This document shows, one piece after another, positions 21,957-32,959 of a stretch of DNA of 64,000 nucleotides. The position numbers and the translations under genes were made by a program. The notes beneath the pieces are model-generated. The model was not told the DNA's origin. It saw only the letters and a list, made by a program, of their open reading frames with translations, and did not search any database. The DNA comes from Palaemon carinicauda (taxonomy: Eukaryota; Arthropoda; Malacostraca; Decapoda; Palaemonidae): contig NC_090767.1 in assembly GCF_036898095.1 (NCBI RefSeq), positions 25,674,449 to 25,738,448 on the forward strand, given 5' to 3'. Each line of letters opens with the position of its first letter. Position 1 is the first letter of the stretch.

Positions 21957-22210
21957 TGTACCAACCGTGTGTCACACAATTGTACATAATTCCTTTTGTA
22001 TGTATTATGCTTGTATCTTCGCTCTTTCCTCGCACTAAAACGAACATGAAAATTCATGTCTGGTTTTCCTCTGTAACATTGTCACTTTCTCGAACATGTA
22101 TTTTCCTGTTGCCTTGACGTTTTGTATATAAAGGAGAGTGTTCCTTAATAAAGAACTCAGTTGATTGCATCCTACCTTTGAATTCACAACCCTCTCTCGG
22201 CTCCGTCACA
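21957..22210 (+). repeat. 3' LTR of Gypsy-2
   Basis: 254 bp, preceded by the G-rich tract AGAGGGGGAGCCA and followed by the GAGG target duplication. Confidence 0.92.
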
Positions 22211-22214
22211 GAGG

Positions 22215-23170
22215 CATTGATGATACCTTAAATGGAAGCACCTTAGGACTCACTGCATTAAGACTGCCTATCAGTTGTTTCACCCAAAAACCAGAAGGTC
22301 GAGGGGATTTTGGGTGCATCTCAAAGTATGTTGAGTGCTTTACAACGCTTGCAGTCTGAAAGGCTAAAGAATTAGGAAGTCTTTGCCATCTAAACCAATA
22401 CCAAATAATAGAAAACTTTCGATAAAGCTCTAACGGTAATTCTTCAGTGTCACAAGGAAGCTTGGAATAGGCAGTTCTAAATGCTCCCGTTGCCAATCTG
22501 ATATCAGTATGGTGTATAAAATCTAAAATCTTTAGGCGACGTGGCGTGGGTGAGGAGTATATCTCACATCCATAACTTAATTTTTGAAAAAGTTAAGGCC
22601 AAGTATAACTTTAAAATAGTTATGCAGTCTGGCCCCCATGATGTATGGGACAAAACTTTTAAGAGCTTCAAGGCATCAAGACATTTAGCTTTCAACGCCT
22701 TTAAAGTGAGGAACATATGTCAATCTACAATTAAATATTAGGCCTAAAAACATTGCTTCAATTGCACATGGAATCCGTTGACCTTTGTTGTATATATCAA
22801 ATCTGGATGTACTTCCCGAATACGACAGAAATGGACATCAATAGTTTTGCTTGTCGAAAACTTAAACCCCTTCATATCAGCCCACTGAATAATTTTCTTA
22901 ATTGAGAGTTGTAGTTTTCTCTCAACCATTCCCATTGTAGCTCCAGCAAATGATATGGAGAAATCATCTACAAATGGTGTTGAGAGAATATCTTGAGGAA
23001 TAACAGAGGATATCCCATTAATTGCTAGAGCAAATAGGGTAACACTTAGCACATTACCCTGGGAAACTCCTTCCTGAGATTTTCACTCCGATAGTTTACC
23101 ACATTCTCGCTTGAAAAAATCTCTGTGAAATAAATGATTGAATGAACAATGGTAACTATCCTCATAATCC
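22215..23170 (-). pseudogene. LINE I-b reverse transcriptase region, decayed
   Basis: The minus strand carries LSVTLFALAINGIS, TPFVDDFSISFAGA (palm FVDD motif retained), VERKLQLSIKKIIQWADM and KGFKFSTSKT, collinear with 48717-48925. Further downstream, about 22500-22215, it matches the post-RT region. Frameshifts are frequent. Confidence 0.85.
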
Positions 23171-23474
23171 CAAATTATGAATGGTTTCATGTATACCATA
23201 TCTCAAAGCAGCATCATATGCTTTTTCAAGATAAAAAAAAGACTTACATGGACTCAAGTCGTATCAACACATCAGTCGTTGAGTGCTACTCATTTCTATT
23301 GGTCTCTTGGGCTTGTCAATGTTTCTAAATTCTATTCCTTGGAAGTAATAAGGAAAATACAGAAAGGAAGAGACAACGGAATGTGGAACATTCGTACACC
23401 ACTCGGTTTCTGGTATAGCACTGTCTCTCCTACAAGGAGAAAAAAGCTACGAATAAACGGCCTATTAACCCGGA

Positions 23475-24790
23475 GATGCTACTCAAGCCTTCTTACTTGG
23501 GGGTTAAGCAGCCTCCTCGGATTTCACAAATGACTTCATTAACAATTTTTGCACCTTTCTGGGACGTCTTTCCTCTCTCCTTCCAGAACTCTGGGACAGA
23601 AACATGAGAAGGAGACTGCAACATGGGGTCATCCTGCAGTGCCAAGTCATCAAGGGAAACTGGGTCAGGATAATGGGATGTGGCACTATGGAATAGTTTC
23701 ACATCTTATAAAGCCAAGGGGTCATCTACATCAATAGGGACAAGTTGACCCTCCCACCTGACATGAGCACTATGCAGAGCTGGAGTACAGGCACGAAGTT
23801 TAATAAATGGATCAGAAGAGATCATTTCTGTTGGCTTCTGACTGAACTACGGAAGGAGGATTATTATTATTAGGCCTGATGGTAATCGAGGCCAAACTAT
23901 GAGAGGTTTGGAAATCACCTTCGGAAACGAAGGAAAGGGCACAGGTTGTTGCCTGTCAGAGCTCTGTTTCAGGACTAAGACTTCAAAGTCTGAAGGGAGA
24001 ACCACATCCACAGGCTGTCTCAGGTCCAAAATTTGGGCTGTAGGATCCATTCCTGAACAAGCAATACACCATCATCCTCCACAAAACAAAAGGAGGAGAA
24101 GTGTCTTGACAGAAAGACGGGTGCACTTTTGGAACCAGGTGAGCATGAAAAGAGCAAGGGCAGGAGACTTGCAGGCGCGATTCTTGAAGGCGTTAACTGC
24201 CAGGGAAGGCAGCGAGATCCCTTGAATTGTGAAATGGTGGATGCGCATCATGCTCATTTACCTTGTGGGATGGAGGACACATCACCCATCTTCCACCATC
24301 AGGCTGCTGGTGCATGTCCTTGCTAGGGGCATCATGATAATGATCCTGTTGATCACTGTTTTCCATGTCCTTAGCCTTCGATGTAGAGATAGCCTCCTTT
24401 GAGTCGATAGTGTGAAGGATCCGTGGACCTCTAGACATTAAAAAAAAACACGGGCCTCCTCGCTGATGACAGCAAGCATAAAGGCGAGAGTAAGATTGTC
24501 CTGGCATTGCACAAGGTGAATAACCAGAAAATTCTCTGTTGGATCCCTGATGAAAAATGAAAGGCTGATCGTAATAGGCCAAGGCGCAATCAGGTGAATG
24601 TGATGGCGCAACAGGGAGCGTCTTAGCCAATGAGCGACGAGTTGTCTCACACGGCATGTGAAGAGCATTAGTCGGAGCATGCTCAACGACATGGGATAAT
24701 GATACCACAAGATCAACCTCTATGGAAGGCAGAAGAAGCCTTGTCGTCAGGAAAATCCTGGTAGAACACTTATACGATTTGCTTACTTTT
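23475..24790 (-). mobile_element. DIRS-associated block, possibly gag, minus strand
   Basis: A repeated block also found at 25500-26600 (+) and 39000-40150 (-). On the minus strand the longest open frame is 171 residues (24708-24193), containing ALAYYDQPFIFHQGSNREFS and CCHQRGGPCFFLMSRGPR; a further frame at 24050-23847 includes PSDFEVLVLKQSSDRQQPV. I recognise no catalytic motif. Its constant position next to DIRS recombinase ends and foldback modules suggests it is the gag or another non-enzymatic region of one DIRS family. That is inference. Confidence 0.5.
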
Positions 24791-25500
24791 GAAGTGTCAA
24801 GTCCTCGGACTGTGACGTGACACTTAAGACTGTCTTCCTTCCCTCTCTCACCTCAGCAAAGAGGGTCAACAACTTGCATGGTCTTTCATACAACATACAT
24901 TCTTGGGGATGGGGACGGGTAACAGTCGGATCCGTCCTTGAGTTTCTTGCCAAGACTTAAAATCTTCCTGTAACTGTTCCCAGGATTGACAGTCTTCATT
25001 TTGTGACTGATGATCCAGGCCAATGGTTACTCTGCCCTGGGAGGGCTCTGAGGTCTTGCCTCAAACAAATCAAATGAGCTCACTCTATGTTAACAAAATG
25101 TTCATTAGCAAGGGCAGGGTCAAAAGGAGAGTCATGAGGAAGAAACAGTAATAGATAGCGCCTTGAATCCTGGCTTTCCCCCGCAAGGGCATATTCCCAG
25201 AGCTCATAATGCTAGGGGCAGTAGCAGATCTCTAGAATACAAAAGAACTACTTTGTGATGTAGGTACTGCAAGCAGGTGTTTAGAACCATCAGACAACCT
25301 TCAAAGCCCACAACATGCAAGACATAACCCTCAAGAACCTGAATACCTTCTCCAGTGGTCCTGTGGTGGCTGCACAACATGTTGTCTAAACACCTCAAGC
25401 TCCCTTGTGGGACAAGTAGCAATTGGTTGAGGGCAGACGTTACCCAGAATTAGGGTGGGATGAAGGATAGAGACTGGACTTCTTTCTTCATCCTCCACAG
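24780..25500 (+). pseudogene. DIRS tyrosine recombinase, C-terminal part, decayed (DIRS-3)
   Basis: Plus-strand fragments match the intact-looking recombinase at 32380-32959: TSAKRVNNLHGLSYN (catalytic-Arg region), then the region before the HxxR box, and the end with GGTCCTGTGGTGGCTGCACA at about 25355. The 3' tail motif TTGAGGGCAGACGTTACCC follows. Stops and frameshifts are abundant. Confidence 0.7.
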
Positions 25501-26600
25501 GATGCGATTACGAAGGATGGCAACCAAATATTTTACCATGTTTGTCCTGACAACGAGATTCTTCTACGTTCCATAGCATAGAGGTTGATTTTCTAGCAGC
25601 ATCTTTATCCCCAGTCATAAATATTAAACTGCATGCTGTTTAAAAACTCGCCACACGCTGGCTAAGAAGCCTTCTGTTACGCCATGGCCTTCACCTCCTC
25701 GCGCCTTGGCTATCTACGTTCAGGTTTTCGTCTCTGATCAGGGGTTGACAGAGTGGTTTCTGGTTATTCACCTCTTGCATCGCCAGTAATGCTGCTGAAG
25801 GACTCTCCTGAGCACTCACCCTAGCCCTATTTTCTCAATCTTGTTGTTATGCTTGTCATCAGCATGGAGGCCTATGCTTCCACCTTAAGCAAAGAGGTCC
25901 CTTTACACTATTTACTCATAGAAAGATATCGTTACATCAAAGGCTAAGGACAAGGAAAACAGAGATTGAAAGGATCAGCGTCATGATGTCCCTACCAAGA
26001 CCAGGTGCTATTAGCGTGATAGTGGAAGATAAGTGTTGCATCTGCCATCACACAAGGTAAGGAAACACTAAGCACATCCGCCATTCTGCTGTTCAGAGAT
26101 CGCCATGCCTTCCCTTGGACCCTCATGAATTGCATCCTAACTCTTTTAAGGCATGCTCCGATACAAAAGGGTGCCCATCTTTCTTTCAGGACACTTCTAT
26201 TGTTGTTTTTGTGGAGGATGATTATGTGTTGCCTGTTTGGAAATGGATCCCACCACCCTGATCTTGAACCCGATAGCCTTTGGATGCTTTTGTCCCTTCA
26301 GACTTTCAAGTTGTAGCCCTGAAACAGCACTCTGACAGGCAACAAACGGTTCCCCTTTTCGATGATGGTTCCCTAACCTCATACCTCGGAACCTATTACC
26401 GTTAGTCCTAATAATCCTCCTACTTCCCAGTTCAGTCGGAAGCTGAGAGATACGAGCGTCCTTCTGATCCATAGTGATCGTGTCAGGTGGGAAGATCGAC
26501 TTGTCCCTATGGAATTAGACAACACCTTCGCTTTGTCAGATGTGAGATGAGGCTCGTCTACAGAAACTGTGGAATTGCAGCATCCCCAATTTTCACTTTA
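25500..26600 (+). mobile_element. DIRS-associated block, possibly gag, plus strand
   Basis: The same block as 24790-23475 but on the opposite strand, and more similar to the block at 40150-39000; both share SPSPIF-type segments, KISLHQRLRTRKT and a 3' end leading to TAGTTTATGAGAAAA. A short open frame at 26125-26316 is the best preserved piece. Function is unknown. Confidence 0.5.
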
Positions 26601-26715
26601 TATTATTGCCATCATTCAATATAAAGATATTTTCTTTAATTCTTTCTTTATACTTCTATAGTATATAATCCTCAAGCTTAATGTGAGTAGCCATCCTCTA
26701 GTTTATGAGAAAATG

Positions 26716-27010
26716 TCAAATTCGGAGATAACTTGTATTTTTCCTATTCATTAGGGGTACCTGTATTTCATTTGGCGAAGCTGAAAGGACAAGTCATTAA
26801 AATTTAGCAAGGTTTAACTACCCATTCCGCTAGTTAGCAGGAGGTAGGGAAGGTAGCTAGCTGCCCTCTTCACTCACACACCTGTGATTGAGCTCTCTCT
26901 GCTTGGAGGTAGGACTTCAATGGGGATAGGGTCGGCAGCTAAGTTTGTATGAATAGCTTAAGGTTTGTAGTTAGGAAAAATACAAATTCTCAGAATTTGT
27001 CATTTGTTCC
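26716..27010. repeat. DIRS-associated foldback module 2
   Basis: The left arm TGTCAAATTCGGAGATAACT and its complement ending GAATTTGTCA at about 27003 enclose about 200 bases. Shared interior phrases are CATTAAAATTTAGCAAGGTT, CGCTAGTTAGC and CACTCACACACCTGTG. Confidence 0.8.
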
Positions 27011-27480
27011 GTAACTGGAATACAAACCTACGCTATTTATTAGGGGTGATTCACCCATCAGTAGGGTGGACGTCCTGCCAATCTGGCTTTTCGGCTTTAC
27101 CCGCAGTATCCTTCTTTGAGTAGGTCAGTACCAAAAATAAGATGACCCTAACCACTTACTAAACCTTGCTACTAAAGGTTTGCGGCCCATGCAAGCTGTG
27201 TGTTGAGATATATGCTGTGTGACTGTCAAAGTTAAAGTTATTCCAAGTCTTTTGTAGGAAACAAGGGAGTTAACCAAGACTTTCCTAATACCACCTCGCC
27301 AGGGTATGGGGACACAACAGTATTGACACAATACTAGGTACACAAAGGAGCAAGTTTTACCTGCACTGCTTGTGGTCAGCTTGTGTAGAGAACCCAGGCT
27401 GCTGCTTTCCCCAAGAGAGGATGAAGAAAAGAAAAAGAGCCAGTCATTCGATTTCTTTCACACAGATTAAAACCGGGTAA
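27011..27480 (-). mobile_element. DIRS 3' tail in inverted orientation, running into the gap
   Basis: Reverse complement of the tail that follows the recombinase in copies A (33000-33487) and B (38150-38634). It contains the terminal GTTCCGTAACTGGAATACAA at 27010, AGGTGGTATTaGGAAAG and CATCCTC(T)CTTGGGGAAAG. It ends at the assembly gap, so it is unclear whether it belongs to an opposite DIRS copy or to a rearranged end of copy A. Confidence 0.75.
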
Positions 27481-27980
27481 NNNNNNNNNNNNNNNNNNNN
27501 NNNNNNNNNNNNNNNNNNNNNNNNNNNNNNNNNNNNNNNNNNNNNNNNNNNNNNNNNNNNNNNNNNNNNNNNNNNNNNNNNNNNNNNNNNNNNNNNNNNN
27601 NNNNNNNNNNNNNNNNNNNNNNNNNNNNNNNNNNNNNNNNNNNNNNNNNNNNNNNNNNNNNNNNNNNNNNNNNNNNNNNNNNNNNNNNNNNNNNNNNNNN
27701 NNNNNNNNNNNNNNNNNNNNNNNNNNNNNNNNNNNNNNNNNNNNNNNNNNNNNNNNNNNNNNNNNNNNNNNNNNNNNNNNNNNNNNNNNNNNNNNNNNNN
27801 NNNNNNNNNNNNNNNNNNNNNNNNNNNNNNNNNNNNNNNNNNNNNNNNNNNNNNNNNNNNNNNNNNNNNNNNNNNNNNNNNNNNNNNNNNNNNNNNNNNN
27901 NNNNNNNNNNNNNNNNNNNNNNNNNNNNNNNNNNNNNNNNNNNNNNNNNNNNNNNNNNNNNNNNNNNNNNNNNNNNNNNN
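27481..27980. other. Assembly gap (500 N)
   Basis: Exactly 500 N, a conventional placeholder length. The true distance is unknown. The 5' part of DIRS copy A, including most of gag, would lie here. Confidence 0.99.
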
Positions 27981-28436
27981 GAAAACACCAGGAAGGCACT
28001 GGAGACATTCTTGCTATCAGGCATGCGGACCATCGAGTTTCTGGCCCACCAAGTCTCGAGCTTGTGGGCCAACAGGATTCTCAAATGACGGGACGCAGTG
28101 GCTGAGAGATTTCACCAGAAGGTCTCCAGTTCCGACGTTGGCAGGCTCAGACACACTTCCGTTCTCAGTAAGAGTTTGTTTGAGCCTAAGGACGTGAAGC
28201 TAACCGCTGAGAGGTGGAGGAAGTCCAACCAGGATTCCCTCATCCATAGGGCCCTGACATTGAGGCCCTACAAACCTCCAGCAGCCCAACAGGCCCGTCC
28301 AGCTAAGGACGCGAAGAAGACGACAGCAGCAAAGCCGAAGGTGTCTAAGCCCTTTCCTGCCAAGGGCAGGAGGGGCAAAAAGTCATCCAGGGGAGGTAAA
28401 AATCCTAGAGGAAACGGCCGAGGCCGTAAACGCTAG
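27981..28436 (+). pseudogene. DIRS copy A gag, C-terminal part
   Basis: Opens out of the gap with ENTRKALETFLLSGMRTIEF and LAHQVSSLWANRILK, then an in-frame TGA at 28086-28088. It continues AERFHQKVSS, LFEPKDVKLTAERWRKSNQD and a strongly basic end (KPFPAKGRRGKKSSRGGK...GRGRKR) closing with TAG. The basic tail is suited to nucleic-acid binding. The same segments occur at 35220-35690 (copy B) and 58020-58435 (copy C). There is no zinc knuckle in this part. Confidence 0.8.
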
Positions 28437-30195
28437 GATTGGCATTCACCCTGCATGTCCACCAGTGGGGGGGGTGCCTAGAAAGTTGCGCGACAAGGTG
28501 GCAGCAACTCGGGGCAGATACCTGGACGATTTCCGTGATCGGCCAGGGTTATTGCGTCCTGTTCATAACATCTCTACCTCCCCTGACAGCGAAACCAGTG
28601 CTAACCGCTGAGAGGTGGAGGAAGTCCAACAAGGATTCCCTCATCCATAGGGCCCTGACATCGAGGCCCTACAAACCTCCAGCAGCCCAACAGCCCCGTC
28701 CAGCTAAGGACGCGAAGAAGACGACAGCAGCAAAGCCAAAGGTGTCTAAGCCCTTTCCTGCCAATGGCAGGAGGGGCAAAAAGTCCTCCAGGGGAGGTAA
28801 AAATCCTAGAGGAAACGGCCGAGGCCGTAAACGCTAGGATTGGCATTCTCCCTGCATGTCCACCAGTGGGGGGGGTGCCTAAAAAGTTGCGCGACAAGGT
28901 GGCAGCAACTCGGGGCAGATACCTGGACGATTTCCGTGATCGGCCAGGGTTATCGCGTCCCGTTCATAACATCTCTACCTCCCCTGACAGCGAAACCAGT
29001 GCTAACCGCTGAGAGGTGGAGGAAGTCCAACCAGGATTCCCTCATCCATAGGGCCCTAACATCGAGGCCCTACAAACCTACAGCAGACCAACAGCCCCGT
29101 CCAGCTAAGGACGCGAAGAAGACGACAGCAGCAAAGCCAAAGGTGTCTAAGCCCTTTCCTGCCAAGGGCAGGAGGGGCAAAAAGTCCTCCATGGGAGGTA
29201 AAAATCCTAGAGGAAACGGCCGAGGCCGTAAACGCTAGGATTGGCATTCTCCCTGCATGTCCACCAGTGGGGTGGATGCCTAGAAAGTTTCGCGACAAGG
29301 TGGCAGCAACTCGGGGCAGATACCTGGACGATTTCCGTGATCGGCCAGGGTTATTGCGTCCCTTTCATAACATCTCTACCTCCCCTGACAGAGAAACCAG
29401 TGCTAACCGCTGAGAGGTGGAGGAAGTCCAACCAAGATTCCCTCATCCATAGGGCCCTGACATCGAGGCCCTACAAACCTCCAACAGCCCCGTCCAGCTA
29501 AGGACGTGAAGAAGACGACAACAGCAAAGCCAAAGGTGTCTAAGCCATTTCCTGCCAAAGGCAGGAGGGGCAAAAAGTCCTCCAGGGGAGGTAAAAATCC
29601 TAGAGGAAACGGCCGAGGCCGTAAACGCTAGGATTGGCATTCTCCCTGCATGTCCACCAGTCGGGGGATGCCTAGAAAGTTACGCGACAAGGTGGCAGTA
29701 ACTCGGGGCAGATACCTGGACGATTTCCGTGATCGGCCAGGGTTATCGCGTCCCGTTCATAACATCTCTACCTCCCCTGACAGCGAAACCAGTGCTAACC
29801 GCTGAGAGGTGGAGGAAGTCCAACCAGGATTCCCTCATCCATAGGGCCCTGACATCGAGGCCCTACAAACCTCTAGCAGCCCAACAGCCCCGTCCAGCTA
29901 AGGACGCGAAGAAGACAACAGCAGCAAAGCCAAAGGTGTCTAAGCCCTTTCCTGCCAAGGGCAGGAGTGGCAAAAAGTCCTCCAGGGGAGGTAAAAATCC
30001 TAGAGGAAACGGCCGAGGCCGTAAACGCTAGGATTGGCATTCTCCCTGCATGTCCACCAGTGGGGGGGATGCCTAGAAAGTTGCGCGACAAGGTGGCAGC
30101 AACTCGGGGCAGATACCTGGACGATTTCCGTGATCGGTCAGGGTTATTGCGTCCCGTTCATAACATCTCTACCTCCCCTGACAGCGAAACCAGTG
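28200..30195 (+). repeat. Five tandem 401-bp units spanning the DIRS gag end and pol start
   Basis: CTAACCGCTGAGAGGTGGAG begins at 28200, 28601, 29002, 29403 and 29795: spacings 401, 401, 401 and 392 (the fourth unit lacks 9 bases). The array closes at 30195, after which the unique pol sequence starts. Each unit carries the last ~79 gag codons with the basic tail, the TAG, and the first ~155 bases of pol. Units differ from each other by scattered substitutions, so they are not one read assembled repeatedly. Since 401 is not divisible by three, each junction shifts frame, and open frames of 132 codons run from pol-start sequence of one unit into gag-end sequence of the next. Copies B and C have a single unit. 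Confidence 0.95.
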
Positions 30196-31960
30196 TCCTT
30201 GAGCTCCCTCACCATGGGATTGGTAAGGGGGCAGGCCCTCCGGGCAGAATTCGAGACCATGTTGAAGAAGGACGCTCTCCAAGAGGTAGTGGACGGGTCC
30301 CCAGGCTTCCAGAGTCGACTCTTTCTTGTAAAGAAGGCCTCTGGAGGCTGGAGACCAGTCATCGACTTCTCAACCCTGAACGGATAACCAAACAGACACC
30401 GTTCAGCATGGAGACGACAGACACGGTCAGACTTGCAGTGAGACCACAAGACTTCATGTGTACACTGGACCTGAAGGACGCGTACTTCTAGATCCCAGTC
30501 CATCCGTCTTCAAGGAAGTACTTAAGATTTTGCCTAGACGACAAGATCTATCAGTTCAAGGTGCTGTGCTTCGGTCTCTCCACAGCTCCTCAGGTGTTCA
30601 CCAGTGTTCACCCTGATATCATCGTGGGCTCACAGGATCGGTATCCGTCTCTTCCGTTACCTGGACGACTGGCTGATCCTAGCAGACTCGGAGGCAACCC
30701 TTCTTCGCCACCGAGACAAGCTTCTCGAACTTTGCCTGGATCTAGGGATCATGGTAAATGTCGAGAAGTCCTCTCTGCAGCCCTCTCAGAAACTGGTATA
30801 CCTAGGCATGGTCAGACACCAATCTCCACAAAGCCTTCCTATCAGACGACAGGGTAGCAAGGCTGAGGAAGGTCGCAAGACCTTTCCTCAAACGAGAAGA
30901 ACTTCCAGCCCAAGCGTGGTTATGTCTCCTCGGCCATCTCTCCTCCCTGGCCCGTCTGGTTCCCAACGGTCGCCTCAGAATGAGATCTCTCCAGTGGCGA
31001 CTCAAGTCCCGGTGGAATCAAGGACACGATTCCCCGGACACTCTGATCCCTATGGGTCATGCGGAACAGACAGACCTCCAGTGGTGGGTGGCAGACGAGA
31101 ACCTACAAAAGGGAGTGGATCTTCTCGTCCTTCCCCCGGATTTGATGTTGTTTTCGGACGCATCAAAGAAAGGGTGGGGGGCCCACGTTCTGAACCACAG
31201 GACCTCAGGCCTGTGGTCAGAATCAGAAAAGTACCTTCACATAAACCTGCTAGAAATGAAGGCCATATTCCTGGCACTTCAGAAGTTCTATCAGGTCCTG
31301 GCGGGTCACTCTGTGGTGGTGATGAGTGACAACACCACAGTGGTGGCTTATATCAGCAAGCAGGGAGGTACCTTTTCAGAACAGCTATCCCATCTTGCAG
31401 TAGAGATACTGAGATGGTCCGAAGTCCACTCGATCACACTAGCGGTTCGCTTCATTCCAGGCAAAAGGAATGTGGTCGCCGACAGTCTGAGCAGAGCGAC
31501 GCAGATAGTTAGTACCGAGTGGTCTTTGGATCGTCAAGTAGCCAACAAAGTCCTGACTTTGTGGGGTTCCCTGACTGTGGATCTGTTCGCTACAGCGTTG
31601 AACTTCAAGCTCCTGCTGTACTGCTCCCCAGTCCCGGACCCCTAGGCTCACTGGCAAGATGCCTTCCAACAACGGTGGGACAACATCTATGTGTACGCCT
31701 TTCCCCCGTTCTATCCGATGAGGAGGGTGCTCAACAAGACCAGAATATCGGTCAATCTATCAATGACCCTGATAGCTCCGCTATGGCATCATGCAGAATG
31801 GTTCCTGGACCTTCTGCAGCTCCTTACGGAGCTTCCGAGAGAACTCCCTCCACATCACGAGCTTCTCAAAGAACCACGCGCCAACATCTTCCACAAAGCC
31901 GTAGCTTCGCCTCGACTTCACGCCTGGAGACTATCCAGCATATCCTCACTGAGCGAGGAT
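30034..31960 (+). pseudogene. DIRS copy A pol: reverse transcriptase, RNase H, methyltransferase-like segment
   Basis: RT pieces in order: FETMLKKDALQEVVDGSPGF, SRLFLVKKASGGWRPVIDFS (then frameshift near 30385), TLDLKDAYF (TAG at 30489), YQFKVLCFGLSTAPQVFT (frameshift near 30603), and RYLDDWLILADS with the catalytic Asp pair. A third frameshift near 30810 leads to RNase H: LMLFSDASKKGWGAHV, LLEMKAIFLAL, VVMSDNTTVVAYISKQGG and FIPGKRNVVADSLSR. After it LTVDLFATALNFKLLLYCSP, TAG at 31643, then YAFPPFYPMRRVL and MTLIAPLWHHAEWF match the methyltransferase-like domain that follows RNase H in DIRS elements. A normal element reads this in one frame. Confidence 0.9.
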
Positions 31961-32959
31961 TTTCGCAACAAGTTGCGAATAGGATGTCTAGACACCTGCG
32001 CAAGTCATCCGCAGGGGTCTACCAGGCGAAGTGGCGAGTTTTCTGTGGTTGGTGTCGTGGAAGGAGTATCTCTCCACTCGATGCCAATATTCCTGCAATA
32101 GCAGAGTTCCTCGTGTATTTGCGGGAGGAAATGCGCCTTTCAGTCTCGGCAGTGAAAGGCTTTTGCTCAGCCTTAAAGTCTTTCCTTCAGGCTCAAAGGA
32201 GTGGACATTACTTCCTCGCTGGAACTTTCTCTTCTCATACGAAGTTATGAACTTACCTGCCCTCAGTCGGAAGTGAGACCTCCTCTATGGAACGTGGTTC
32301 AAGGTCTCAGGTCTCTGAAGAGACCTCCCTACGAACCATTACGCCAGGCTTCAGATCGCCACCTTACTTGGAAGACGGTGTTCCTGCTAGCCTTGGCTTC
32401 GGGCAAGCGAGTCAGCAAACTACATGGTCTCTCATACGACATCGCCCATTCAAGGGGATGGGGGGAGGTAACGTTCAGGTTCGTCCCTGAGTTTGTTGCC
32501 AAGACTCAGAATCCGGGAGTGCCAGACCCTCGGTTCAACTCTTTCCAGGTTTCGAGTCTTCGTTCTGTAACAGATGACCCAGACCATCTCTTACTGTGCC
32601 CAGTAAGGAGTCTGAGGTTGTATCTTAAAAGAACAGCTGCAGTTCATCCCCAGGTGCAAGCCTTGTTCGTGAGCACTGGGAAAACGAAGAGGAGGGTCAC
32701 CAGGAATACCATCTCTGCCTGGATTCGCAAGGTAATACACCTGGCCTTGAATCCTGACCCTTCTCCATCATGTCGCCCTAGAGCACATGTCAGGGGCATA
32801 GCTACGTCCCTGGCCTTCAAGAAAAAATTTTCAGTGACGCAGGTCCTGCAAGCTGGGCTGTGGAAGCGTCAGACCACCTTCACAGCCCACTACCTGCAAG
32901 ACGTGACACACAGGAGGCTCGATACGTTCTCTATCGGCCCTGTGGTGGCTGCACAATAG
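31519..32959 (+). pseudogene. DIRS copy A tyrosine recombinase, overlapping the end of pol
   Basis: The frame opens at about 31519 inside the pol methyltransferase-like segment and overlaps it by several hundred bases. The N-terminal SAM-like domain includes ILTERGFSQQVANRMSRHLR and IPAIAEFLVYLREEMRLSV. A frameshift near 32200 moves to the second half. The catalytic domain shows ALASGKRVSKLHGLS (first Arg), LLLCPVRSLRLYLKRT, HVRGIATSLAF (HxxR) and TAHYLQDVTHRR with the nucleophilic Tyr at 32891-32893. It ends IGPVVAAQ before TAG at 32957. All catalytic residues are present; only the frameshift breaks it. In DIRS elements this enzyme inserts a circular DNA intermediate. Confidence 0.9.

Larger units (their letters stand above)
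20739..22210 (+). mobile_element. Gypsy-2: short LTR element with a gag-derived minisatellite and no pol
   Basis: Two 254-bp LTRs (20739-20992 and 21957-22210), both TGTACC...GTCACA, bound a 964-bp interior. The interior starts with the primer-site-like TTGGTGACCCTGG and a piece of the gag gene matching the Gypsy-1 element at about 60110-60500. It then becomes a tandem repeat (21345-21785) and ends with a PPT-like GGGGGAGCCA before the 3' LTR. Protease, RT, RNase H and integrase are all absent, so it is a non-autonomous derivative that relied on a relative's proteins. The target duplication is 4 bp, GAGG. Confidence 0.92.
19681..23286 (-). mobile_element. 5'-truncated I-like LINE (LINE I-b), host to a Gypsy element
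   Basis: The minus strand matches the I-like LINE at 44490-50658 from the segment encoding 'MHSTTDVLIRLE' (about 23280) through RT, RNase H and the C-terminal zinc finger to the 3' UTR. It ends at 19681 with the same (TCAA)n tail. A deletion lies near 23235. The 5' truncation at 23286 is typical of LINE insertion. It lies within the ~200-bp array, whose units resume at 23287; about 50 bases of the expected unit are missing at the junction. The copy is degenerate and not translatable as a whole. Confidence 0.88.

Noticed and set aside
28439..29238. Two consecutive 132-residue proteins as independent genes
   Set aside because: They start at TTG codons and are junction products of the 401-bp tandem units (pol-start sequence read into gag tail), not conserved proteins.
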